From: UMGS1696 sp963643035
GTDB lineage: Bacteria > Bacillota > Clostridia > Oscillospirales > CAG-272
Direction: 5' to 3'
DNA: 13,769 nt
NCBI GenBank assembly: GCA_963643035.1
Contig: CAVIKO010000050.1
Coordinates: 1-13,769, forward strand
Part shown: piece by piece, positions 5,572-13,077 of the stretch
Layout of the letters: the number at the start of each line of letters is the position of its first letter
Position numbering within the stretch: position 1 is the first letter of the stretch
Program-made: the position numbers and the translations under genes
Notes under the pieces: generated by a model
What the model saw: the letters and a program-made list of their open reading frames with translations, nothing else
Databases searched by the model: none
Told to the model about the DNA's origin: nothing

Positions 5572-6618
5572 TTACAGCTTGACCTCCGCGTGCTGTTCTG
5601 CAGAGCGATAGATACCATCGAGCATCCGCTGTACCGTCACGGCATCCTCGATCGGGGAGATCGGAGTCTTACCGGTATTTAGACAGTCGATATAGTGACG
5701 GATCTCTTCTACGAAGTAATCGTTCGGCGTCACTTCCGGCTTTACCGTGGAAAGATAGCCTTCCTCGTCCTCACCATATATGGTCAAAGGCTCAAAAGTG
5801 CAACCTGCCTTGGATCCAAAGATCTGAGTCGTTGCGGATTCCGTGCCGTTGATTGCCCATGCGATTTCCGCAACCATGGATTTACCGCCCTCAAAGCGGA
5901 AGAACACACTTGCAGAGTCCTCGGTGTTGAATACGCCATTGCCCTTTCCGAACGGTTCCCATCTGCCAACGCCCTTGGTCTTGTAATCACCGATACGGTA
6001 GGAGGTTTCCGCAGATACGCTGATCGGCTTCGGTCTGCCCATCAGATACCAAGTGCGGTCGATGGCATGTACGCCGATGTCGAGAACAGGACCGCCGCCA
6101 GCCAGCGCCTTATCTGTGAACCAACCACCTGGCGTGCCGCGACGGCGCACATAGGAAGTCTTTGCATAGTAGATTTCACCGAACTTGCCTTCATCCCGCA
6201 GTTCGACCATCTTTTGCTGCTCTGCGCCATACCGGGTAACAACGGCGAGCATGAACTGTACACCCGCTTCCTTGACCGCCTGTTCGATCGCCAAGCCCTG
6301 CTCGAGACTTGCGGCAAGTGGCTTTTCGCAGAGAATGTTCTTACCGGCCTTGGCGGCGGCGATGGCTACTGGGGCATGTGCGGCTGTCCAAACACAAATA
6401 TCGATATAATCCACATCCGGTTCTTCGGCAAGCAGCTCTTCCACAGAGGCATAGTAGTGCGGGATACCGAATTTTTCAGCTGCATCCTTTGCACGTTCCG
6501 GAACGATGTCCGCAATGGCGATGACCTCTGCGATGTCCTTCAGCTTCTCATAGGCCGGCAGATGCGCACTTGTCGCAATGTTACCGGCACCGATGATACC
6601 GACTTTCAACTTTTTCAT
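5572..6618 (-). CDS. Gfo/Idh/MocA-family NAD(P)-dependent oxidoreductase
   Basis: A 348-residue dehydrogenase of the glucose-fructose oxidoreductase/inositol dehydrogenase family, which oxidises or reduces sugars, sugar acids or inositols. The Rossmann fold starts at once with GIIGAGNIATSAHLP (7-21). The EKP motif with its conserved Lys is at 98-100. In the second domain, GGPVLDIGVHAIDRTWYLMG carries Asp180 and His184, the usual D-x3-H active-site pair. Start ATG 6616-6618 has AAAGGAG (6627-6633); an upstream ATG at 6684 in the same frame is rejected because it lies in the promoter and lacks a binding site. Length is normal for the family. The substrate cannot be told from sequence. The neighbouring esterase and sugar-binding protein hint at sugar-acid metabolism, but the genes are not in one transcript. 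Confidence 0.93.
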   Translation of the reverse strand: MKKLKVGIIGAGNIATSAHLPAYEKLKDIAEVIAIADIVPERAKDAAEKFGIPHYYASVEELLAEEPDVDYIDICVWTAAHAPVAIAAAKAGKNILCEKPLAASLEQGLAIEQAVKEAGVQFMLAVVTRYGAEQQKMVELRDEGKFGEIYYAKTSYVRRRGTPGGWFTDKALAGGGPVLDIGVHAIDRTWYLMGRPKPISVSAETSYRIGDYKTKGVGRWEPFGKGNGVFNTEDSASVFFRFEGGKSMVAEIAWAINGTESATTQIFGSKAGCTFEPLTIYGEDEEGYLSTVKPEVTPNDYFVEEIRHYIDCLNTGKTPISPIEDAVTVQRMLDGIYRSAEQHAEVKL

Positions 6619-6655
6619 GGGATTTTCTCCTTTACAGGTATAAAATTCTCTGGAT

Positions 6656-6684
6656 AGTATAGCATAGATTTCGTGCCGTGTCAA
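6656..6684 (-). promoter_or_regulatory. Promoter of the Gfo/Idh/MocA oxidoreductase
   Basis: Minus-strand TTGACA (6679-6684) and TATACT (6656-6661) with a 17-base spacer, close to the SigA consensus. The leader is only about 30 bases. It shows that this gene is not simply the tail of the gltX-glnS-metY transcript upstream. Confidence 0.85.
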
Positions 6685-6819
6685 GAGGGTGTTCTGTGGT
6701 TTTCACGAGCAAGGCACGATTTCTCTTGCAGATTTGTGGCTTTTCGTAATGCATATAATGAACACTACGACAGAATCCTCTGTCAGATCCAGTCCGGTGA
6801 TTTCGGACAAATCTCTCTT

Positions 6820-8316
6820 TTATCGGATGGCGGAAAGTGCGGATTCGAGATCGGCTGCTATGTCCTCTACATCCTCAATGCCGACCGAGAGACGGATCAG
6901 TTCCGGGCTCACACCGCATTCCATCAACTGTGCATCAGTGAGCTGGCGATGCGTGGTCGACGCTGGATGTAGCAGACATGTACGGGTGTCTGCTACATGG
7001 GTGACAATAGCAGCAAGCCGCATATGATCCATGAGTTTTGTCGCCGCTTCCCTGCCGCCCTTGACACCGAACGCAATCACGCCGCTGGATCCATGTGGAA
7101 GATATTTTTCAGCGCGCGCATGATACCGATTGCCCACGAGATCGGGATAATTCACCCACTCAACCATCGGATGGTATGCGAGATACGATGCGATAGCGCG
7201 AGCGTTTTCACAGTGTTTTTTGATACGCAACGGGAGAGTTTCCAGCCCGAGATTGAGTAAAAATGCGTTGAGCGGGGCCTGCATGGAGCCGAGATCGCGC
7301 ATGATCTGCGCCGTTGCTTTGGTAATATACGCTGCCTTGCCGAATTTTTCAGCATAGGTGATGCCGTGATACGATTCGTCCGGCGTACACAACCCCGGAT
7401 ATTTGTCGGCATGTGCCAGCCAATCGAAATTGCCGCTGTCCACGATCACACCGCCAATAGTGGAGGCGTGCCCTTCCATGTATTTTGTGGTAGAGTGAGT
7501 CACAATATCCGCGCCAAACCGTATCGGCTGACAATTGATCGGTGTCGGAAACGTATTATCAACGATCAGCGGCACACCGATCTGATGCGCAGCGGCAGCA
7601 AAGACTTCAATGTCAAGAACGCTGAGAGAGGGATTGGAAAGGGTTTCCGCGAATACGCATTTGGTATTTGGCTTTGCGGCAGCAAGAATTTCGTCTATGG
7701 TGGAATCCGGCGATACAAAGGTCACGTCTATTCCCATTTTGCGTATGGTCACGTCAAGAAGATTGAATGTGCCGCCATAGATGGCAGCGGAGGAAATCAC
7801 ATGATCTCCCGCAGAGCAGATATTGAACACTGCGTAGAAGGATGCGGCCTGACCGGAGGATGTGAGCATTGCAGCTGTCCCGCCCTCCAGTGCAGCAATC
7901 TTGGCAGCCACCGCATCGCAGGTCGGATTGGCAAGTCGAGAATAGAAGTAGCCGGAGTCCTCCAGATCGAACAGCCTGCCCATTTGTTCGCTCGATTCGT
8001 ATTTAAAAGTTGTACTCTGAACGATTGGCAGTACGCGTGGTTCGCCGTTTTTGGGTGTATATCCGCTTTGCACACATTTGGTCGCCATGTGGTATTCTGA
8101 ACCGGCAGAAAGCTTTCCACGCAAAATGTCGATTGCTTCCGCATACAGCGGGTCAAATTCACAGCCGTCTCCGCCACATTCTGTGTTTGCCTGACAGATC
8201 GCGTCGAGCAGTTCTACAGTATTCTCTTCTCCGGCAAGATACCTCTGGGACGGCTTCTCTATGAGTTCCCAGCCGGACGAGACGAATTTTTCCAAAATAG
8301 TACGCAGTCTTTCCAT
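6820..8316 (-). CDS. O-acetylhomoserine sulfhydrylase (MetY-type) with an extra N-terminal segment
   Basis: A PLP enzyme of the Cys/Met metabolism family. MetY-type members join O-acetylhomoserine and sulfide (or methanethiol) to make homocysteine (or methionine). The enzyme body starts near residue 77 (ATKCVQSGY) and has PIVQSTTFKY, FYSRLANPT, the PLP-contact SSGQAA, VPLIVDNTF and THSTTKYMEGH with the PLP-binding Lys278. The C-terminal TRTCLLHPASTTH and LIRLSVGIED are also typical. It has 498 residues; usual MetY proteins have about 425. The extra ~76 residues at the N-terminus contain Cys41, Cys47 and Cys52 and match nothing I recognise. Start ATG 8314-8316 is chosen because GAGGA at 8324-8328 is 7 bases upstream; the ATG at 8322 is too close, and the internal ATG at residue 77 has no binding site. 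It is the last gene of the operon, 13 bases after glnS. MetB/CGS-type specificity is possible but less likely. Confidence 0.9.
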   Translation of the reverse strand: MERLRTILEKFVSSGWELIEKPSQRYLAGEENTVELLDAICQANTECGGDGCEFDPLYAEAIDILRGKLSAGSEYHMATKCVQSGYTPKNGEPRVLPIVQSTTFKYESSEQMGRLFDLEDSGYFYSRLANPTCDAVAAKIAALEGGTAAMLTSSGQAASFYAVFNICSAGDHVISSAAIYGGTFNLLDVTIRKMGIDVTFVSPDSTIDEILAAAKPNTKCVFAETLSNPSLSVLDIEVFAAAAHQIGVPLIVDNTFPTPINCQPIRFGADIVTHSTTKYMEGHASTIGGVIVDSGNFDWLAHADKYPGLCTPDESYHGITYAEKFGKAAYITKATAQIMRDLGSMQAPLNAFLLNLGLETLPLRIKKHCENARAIASYLAYHPMVEWVNYPDLVGNRYHARAEKYLPHGSSGVIAFGVKGGREAATKLMDHMRLAAIVTHVADTRTCLLHPASTTHRQLTDAQLMECGVSPELIRLSVGIEDVEDIAADLESALSAIR

Positions 8317-8329
8317 AAGCATATCCTCA

Positions 8330-9979
8330 TCAGTTTTCAGGTTTATAACTGTCCTTCAGCGATACAACACGGTTGAAGGTGTTATCGATTTTGGTATCCT
8401 TCGCGAAATAACCAATACGAACAAACTGGAATTTGTCGCCCGGTGCTGCTTCCGCAAGAGACGGTTCAACCTTGACATTTTCAAGACGCACGGCAGATTC
8501 CGGATTCAGGAAATCGATATAAGTCTTTCCTTCCGGCAGCTCGTTCATATTTTCCTCTGTGAACAGTCTATCGTACAGCACAACATCGACATCCAACGAA
8601 TGCGGTGCGCTCAGCCAGTGAATTGTTCCCTTGATTTTTCGATCGGTAGGATTGCCGGTACCGGTTTCCAAATCGGCGGTACAGTGAATCTCGGTGACAT
8701 TGCCGTCCACATCGTGACAGATTTCTCCACACTTCACGATATAGGCACCCATCAGCCGCACTTCTCCGCCTGGTTTCAGACGGAAGAACTTCGGTGGCGG
8801 CAGTTCTGCAAAATCATCGGCGTCGATATACAGTTCCTTCGTGAACGGTACCCTGCGCGTACCCAATTCCGGATTTCCCGGATGGTTCGGAATTTCAAAA
8901 TATTCTGTTTTGTCCGCAGGATAGTTGTCGATCACCACACGAATCGGTTTCAAAACAGCGATTCGACGCTGCGCCTTTGCGTTGAGATCCTCGCGGACAC
9001 AATGCTCCAACAGTCCGAGATTGACCATGCTGTTTGCTTTTGCCACACCGATCCGATCGATAAAATCGAGAATCGCTTCTGGTGTATAGCCGCGACGGCG
9101 CAGCCCGCACAAAGTGGGCATCCGCGGATCGTCCCAGCCGTCCACCACATGGGTTTCCACGAGATTACGCAAATACCGCTTGGAAAGGACGGTGTTGGTG
9201 ATATTCAGACGGGAAAACTCAATCTGACGCGGGTGCGAGGGTACGTCACAATGCTCCACGACCCAGTTGTAAAGCGGGCGGTGATCCTCATATTCGAGAG
9301 AACAGAGACTATGCGTAATTCCCTCCAGTGCGTCCTGAATCGGATGTGCAAAATCGTACATCGGGAAAATACACCACTTGGTTCCCTGACGATGGTGTTC
9401 GATATAGCGAATGCGGTACAGCACCGGGTCGCGCATATTGAAGTTGCCGGACGCGAGATCGATCTTGGCACGCAGGGTGTATTTGCCTTCCGGGAACTCT
9501 CCAGCGCGCATTCTGCGGAACAGATCCAGGCTTTCCTCAATCGGTCTGTCCCGGTAAGGGGATACAGCAGGATGTGTCAGATCACCGCGGTATTCCCGGA
9601 ACTGTTCCGGTGTCAGCTCGCAGACATACGCATCGCCCTTCCGGATCAGCTCTTCAGCAAGCTCGTAAGTGCGTTCAAAGTAATCAGAGCCGTAGAAGAA
9701 GCGATCGCCCCAGTCAAAACCGAGCCAGTGAATATCCTCCTTGATCGCGTCGACGTACTCGGTGTCCTCCTTTGCAGGATTGGTATCGTCCATCCGGAGA
9801 TTGCATTCGCCACCGTACCTCTTCGCGGTACCGAAATCGATGATCAGTGCCTTGCAGTGTCCGATATGCAAATATCCGTTCGGCTCCGGCGGAAAACGGG
9901 TATGAACATGGTCGCACTTACCTGCCGCCAGATCCTCATCAATGAATTCCCAAATAAAATTGGAGCTATTCTCAGCCAT
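8330..9979 (-). CDS. glnS: Glutaminyl-tRNA synthetase
   Basis: A cytoplasmic class I tRNA synthetase that charges tRNA-Gln directly with glutamine. The Rossmann catalytic domain has TRFPPEPNGYLHIGH with HIGH at 38-41 and the KMSKS-loop variant VLSKR at 264-268. RMDDTNPAKEDTEYV and HPRQIEFSRLNITNT are GlnRS-specific, as are the FPMYDFAHPIQDALEGITHS segment and the two C-terminal beta-barrels that read the anticodon. At 549 residues it has the length of the E. coli enzyme. The binding site AAGGAG overlaps the gltX stop, with only 11 bases between the genes, so translation is probably coupled. Many Gram-positive bacteria lack GlnRS and make Gln-tRNA through GatCAB, so its presence here is informative about lineage. 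Confidence 0.98.
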   Translation of the reverse strand: MAENSSNFIWEFIDEDLAAGKCDHVHTRFPPEPNGYLHIGHCKALIIDFGTAKRYGGECNLRMDDTNPAKEDTEYVDAIKEDIHWLGFDWGDRFFYGSDYFERTYELAEELIRKGDAYVCELTPEQFREYRGDLTHPAVSPYRDRPIEESLDLFRRMRAGEFPEGKYTLRAKIDLASGNFNMRDPVLYRIRYIEHHRQGTKWCIFPMYDFAHPIQDALEGITHSLCSLEYEDHRPLYNWVVEHCDVPSHPRQIEFSRLNITNTVLSKRYLRNLVETHVVDGWDDPRMPTLCGLRRRGYTPEAILDFIDRIGVAKANSMVNLGLLEHCVREDLNAKAQRRIAVLKPIRVVIDNYPADKTEYFEIPNHPGNPELGTRRVPFTKELYIDADDFAELPPPKFFRLKPGGEVRLMGAYIVKCGEICHDVDGNVTEIHCTADLETGTGNPTDRKIKGTIHWLSAPHSLDVDVVLYDRLFTEENMNELPEGKTYIDFLNPESAVRLENVKVEPSLAEAAPGDKFQFVRIGYFAKDTKIDNTFNRVVSLKDSYKPEN

Positions 9980-9990
9980 TTTTTCTCTCC

Positions 9991-11676
9991 TTACAGTTTC
10001 TCGATCATTGTATCCATACGCTTCAGAATCCGATCTTTGCCGAGAATCTGCATCACGGCGTACATATCGGGAGAATTTTGTCTGCCTGTCACAGCGAGAC
10101 GGATGAACATGGAAATATCGCTTACGTTCCCCTTGAATTTTGTCGGATCTGCCTTATATTCCTTCATGTTCGCCGTGTAGCCGAGATCCTTGCCGATCTT
10201 CTGAATCTTACCGAACCATGTGTTCATATCGTCCGTGGAATCATAGGTTTCCAGGAATGCGACAAGTACTTTCTTCACATCGGAAAGATCAGCGTTTGTA
10301 GGATAGTTGTCCTCCACTTGGAACAGTTCATCGTAGAAGAAGGAAATAAATGGCTTGACCTCCGCAAATGTGGAGAAATCCTTACGCGGCTTCTTTCCGC
10401 CTCTGCCTATTCCGAAAATCGCCTTGGCATATGCCGGATCTCGGCTGAGAAGAGAGGCAAAATCGGGGTCAAATTCACTTGCCCAGTCGAGCGTTTTGTC
10501 ATAAATCTCATCTGCCGTCATCCGGGACAGCACGTTTTTCGACACGTCGTTCAGCTTCACGAAATCGAACAAGCAGCCGGAAACGGACATTTTCTTAATA
10601 TCAAACGGGAAATCCATGCAGCTCTTCTGCGGATTCTGCGCATGCCATTCCTCGTAATTGGAATTGAGCAGGGTGAGAATATACTCCCAGACGCAGCGTG
10701 TATCGTAACCCATACTGCGGTAGTCATCCATTTTCGCACCCATATCACGCTTTGAAATCTTCTTTTTGTTTCCGTTTTCGTCCATTTTGAGGATCTGCGC
10801 GGTGTGAAGATATTTCGGCATCTTAAATCCCAGGTACTGGAAGAGCTGGATGTGTTTTGGAAGGCTCGGAAGCCAGTCCTCTCCGCGGATCACGTGTGTA
10901 GTTTTCATCAAGTGATCGTCCACGGCATGCGCGAAGTGGTAGGTTGGAATTCCATCGGATTTCAGAAGCACGAAATCCTCATCGTTCTCCGGCACCTCCA
11001 GATTGCCTTTAACCAGATCGGTAAATTTTGTCTTTTTTTCCGGATCCCCGTTTGCAAGAATACGGATAACAAACGGATCGCCCGCCGCCAGATGTGTTTT
11101 GACCTCATCAAGCGTAAATTCTCTCTGTGCCAACATGGCGGCGCGCCGTTCCTCTGCTACAGCCTGCCAGTCGGTATTCTTGATCTCCGCTTTCTTATCT
11201 GCCTGTTGGATCGCCTCAACCTCTTCCTCAGATGCAAAACACGGATACGCTTTCCCCTCAGAGACGAGCTTTTTTGCAAACACATGGTAGTATGCGGCTC
11301 TCTGACTCTGCTTGTACGGACCATATGCGCCCTTTTCTGTGAGATTACCGTTCTCATCGAGAACCATACCCTCGTCATACTGCACACCATAGGTTGCCAT
11401 TGTGCGAAGCAGAGCTTCTACCGCGCCTGTAATCTCGCGCTGTCCGTCTGTATCCTCAATCCGAAGATAGAACACGCCGCCGCTCTGATGTGCCAGCCGT
11501 TCATCCACAATTGCCTGATACATACCGCCGAAATGCACAAATCCGGTCGGACTTGGCGCAAATCTGGTGACCTTTGCTCCCTGCGGCAGATTGCGCGGCG
11601 GGAATTTTGCTTCCACCTCTTCCGGCGTCATGGTGACCTGCGGAAACAAAAGCTCTGCTAATGCTGCATAATCCAT
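9991..11676 (-). CDS. gltX: Glutamyl-tRNA synthetase
   Basis: A cytoplasmic class I tRNA synthetase that charges tRNA-Glu. VTRFAPSPTGFVHFGG contains the HIGH-box variant HFGG at 48-51. YLRIEDTDGQREI, GIPTYHFAHAVDDHLM and RGEDWLPSLPKHIQLFQYLG are typical GluRS motifs, and the KMSKS loop reads KISKR at 306-310. It has 561 residues, longer than the ~480 of common bacterial GluRS, with an extra N-terminal ~35 residues before the catalytic fold. This resembles the longer GluRS group of some Clostridia. Start ATG 11674-11676 has TGAGGA 8 bases upstream; a GTG at 11691 in the same frame is part of that ribosome binding site and is rejected. It is the first gene of gltX-glnS-metY. Confidence 0.97.
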   Translation of the reverse strand: MDYAALAELLFPQVTMTPEEVEAKFPPRNLPQGAKVTRFAPSPTGFVHFGGMYQAIVDERLAHQSGGVFYLRIEDTDGQREITGAVEALLRTMATYGVQYDEGMVLDENGNLTEKGAYGPYKQSQRAAYYHVFAKKLVSEGKAYPCFASEEEVEAIQQADKKAEIKNTDWQAVAEERRAAMLAQREFTLDEVKTHLAAGDPFVIRILANGDPEKKTKFTDLVKGNLEVPENDEDFVLLKSDGIPTYHFAHAVDDHLMKTTHVIRGEDWLPSLPKHIQLFQYLGFKMPKYLHTAQILKMDENGNKKKISKRDMGAKMDDYRSMGYDTRCVWEYILTLLNSNYEEWHAQNPQKSCMDFPFDIKKMSVSGCLFDFVKLNDVSKNVLSRMTADEIYDKTLDWASEFDPDFASLLSRDPAYAKAIFGIGRGGKKPRKDFSTFAEVKPFISFFYDELFQVEDNYPTNADLSDVKKVLVAFLETYDSTDDMNTWFGKIQKIGKDLGYTANMKEYKADPTKFKGNVSDISMFIRLAVTGRQNSPDMYAVMQILGKDRILKRMDTMIEKL

Positions 11677-11702
11677 TGGAGAAATCCTCACTTTATCTAT
11701 AG

Positions 11703-11763
11703 TCGGGAATATATAGTATATTATAGCATACTGCGCGCCGACAGTCTATATATATTTTCCCGA
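11703..11763. repeat. Imperfect inverted repeat flanking the gltX promoter
   Basis: TCGGGAATATATAG (11703-11716) is mirrored by CTATATATATTTTCCCGA (11746-11763), differing by four extra A/T bases. One arm covers the start site, the other the -35 and upstream. It could be a pair of regulator sites or a chance product of A/T-rich DNA. Confidence 0.4.
11720..11748 (-). promoter_or_regulatory. Promoter of the gltX-glnS-metY operon
   Basis: Minus-strand TATAAT (11720-11725) with TAGACT (11743-11748) 17 bases upstream. The start near 11713 gives a leader of under 40 bases, too short for a T-box. Long inverted arms flank the promoter (11703-11716 and 11746-11763). Confidence 0.75.
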
Positions 11764-11840
11764 TTTTCCATGTTTTTTCAAAAAAATCGTATGACATTTT
11801 GTTTGACTGGAAAATTCATTTTCTTTTTACCGCAATCCCA

Positions 11841-11869
11841 TTGCTTTTTCACGTCTGGTATGGTACACT
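11841..11869 (+). promoter_or_regulatory. Promoter of the DivIVA-like gene
   Basis: TTGCTT (11841-11846) and TACACT (11864-11869) with a 17-base spacer. The start near 11876 leaves about 50 bases to the ATG. The match is moderate. Confidence 0.6.
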
Positions 11870-11925
11870 ATAGAAAAGGTAAGTTTTTTTTACTCCATTT
11901 TGGAAACCACAATCGGAGGTATGAT

Positions 11926-13062
11926 ATGCAGGGCGAAGAACGATTCCGCAATGCGCTTGGCGGATATAATAAGGAAGATGTCAACCGCTATATCAAGGAA
12001 ACGGATCTGGCAAATGCGGCGCGTGTCGATACGCTGCAAAAGCAAACTGAGGAACTGTCGGACGGACTCGAAAAAGCACATAAGGAAATCGACGATCTGA
12101 CTGCGGTAAACGAGCAGATGACAGCTAAGCTCTCCGACGCGAACGCACAAATTGTTGAAAAAGACGACTCGATCGCCGAACGGGACACGACCATCCGGGA
12201 TTTACAAAAACGGTTGGACATTGCGAAAGCACAAACCGATGCGCAGAACACCGTTATGGATAAGTTGAAAAAGGAAGCTTCCGTGCTGCAGGAACGACTC
12301 ACGGAGCAAGAAATGAAAATCACGTCTCTGGAAAAGGCAAAAGCAGATGCGGAATCGGAAATCGCAACACTGTCCGCTGAAAAGGAGAGGGCGATTGCCG
12401 CATGTTCGGAGGCTGAAAAAGCAGGAAAAGCGTCTGTACAAAGTGCCATCGATACAGAAGAGATCAAGTGGAAAAAGATGTTATCCGATGCAGTAGCAGC
12501 GGAAAAGGCACGAGGAGATGCAGAACTTGAAAAGCTGCGCCGTGAATTCGACTCCGGAGAGGAAAGCATCGCATACAAACTGCGTATGTACGACAAGATC
12601 AGCGGGCAAATCGGCGACATTCTTTTAAACGCCAATCGGAACGCCGATGATATCCTCACATCTGCTCACGAGGAGGCCGACAAGCTTCGTTCGGATGCGA
12701 TGGAGGAGGCAAATCGAATCGGCGTGGAGGCACAGGCGCAGGCAATGCGCACCCGATCGGAAACCGAGGAGGAAGCCTCCTATATTCGGGATCGTCTGTC
12801 TGTTACCGCCGGTCATCTTTTGACAGAGATCAGTGGCGATCTGCACGACAACGTAGACAGCTGTCTGCGCGAAGTGGACACATGTATTACCGAGATGCAG
12901 TCCGATATGGAAACTGTGCTAAACACAATTCAGGCGCGGTATCGGGAAATGAGCGACCGGATCCTGTATTATCAGAACTGTGTCACGGATACCGTTTCGG
13001 ACAAGCTCCATGAAATGGACGAGAAATACGGAATCCCGCCCCACAAGGAGGACGCGCAATGA
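11926..13062 (+). CDS. DivIVA-domain coiled-coil protein
   Basis: A 378-residue cytoplasmic protein with a short DivIVA N-terminal module (ERFRNALGGYNKEDVNRYI, residues 5-23; compare the Bacillus FRGYDEDEVNEFL) followed by a very long charged coiled coil (about 25-220). A second helical segment (225-295) is rich in Ala, Glu and Arg, as in DivIVA/Wag31 tails, and a third helical region ends in EKYGIPPHKEDAQ. DivIVA proteins sense membrane curvature and recruit division, wall-synthesis or chromosome-segregation partners to septum and poles. The usual Phe-Arg membrane-insertion pair just before GY is replaced by Leu-Gly here, with Phe7-Arg8 lying earlier. It is more than twice the length of B. 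subtilis DivIVA (164 residues). Start ATG 11926 has CGGAGG 6 bases upstream; the longer upstream frame lacks a binding site. It probably forms an operon with the XRE gene. Confidence 0.85.
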   Translation: MQGEERFRNALGGYNKEDVNRYIKETDLANAARVDTLQKQTEELSDGLEKAHKEIDDLTAVNEQMTAKLSDANAQIVEKDDSIAERDTTIRDLQKRLDIAKAQTDAQNTVMDKLKKEASVLQERLTEQEMKITSLEKAKADAESEIATLSAEKERAIAACSEAEKAGKASVQSAIDTEEIKWKKMLSDAVAAEKARGDAELEKLRREFDSGEESIAYKLRMYDKISGQIGDILLNANRNADDILTSAHEEADKLRSDAMEEANRIGVEAQAQAMRTRSETEEEASYIRDRLSVTAGHLLTEISGDLHDNVDSCLREVDTCITEMQSDMETVLNTIQARYREMSDRILYYQNCVTDTVSDKLHEMDEKYGIPPHKEDAQ

Positions 13063-13066
13063 CTTT

Positions 13067-13073
13067 GGTGATC
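13067..13073 (+). promoter_or_regulatory. Ribosome binding site that favours a GTG start for the XRE gene
   Basis: GGTGATC matches the 3' part of the ideal Shine-Dalgarno AAGGAGGTGATC and sits 4 bases before GTG 13078. The alternative ATG at 13090 has only GAGAG one base away, which is too close. Confidence 0.55.
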
Positions 13074-13077
13074 TGTC

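Noticed and set aside
5695..6657. Plus-strand open frame of 320 codons
   Set aside because: Antisense to the oxidoreductase gene and running across its start and leader; no domain seen.
6769..6804. Two small hairpins downstream of metY as a terminator
   Set aside because: GACAGA/TCTGTC (6769-6784) and a 5-bp stem near 6791 are present, but neither is followed by a T-run on the minus strand, so I do not call a terminator there.
8261..10180. Plus-strand open frame of 639 codons
   Set aside because: It lies opposite glnS, which has complete motifs, a ribosome binding site and operon spacing. The translated sequence resembles nothing known and has no binding site; it is an antisense shadow of biased codon use.
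10804..11661. Plus-strand open frame of 285 codons
   Set aside because: Antisense to the well-identified gltX; no ribosome binding site and no recognisable domain.
11677..11769. T-box riboswitch before the tRNA synthetase operon
   Set aside because: The predicted leader is under 40 bases and lacks the T-box core and a terminator stem.
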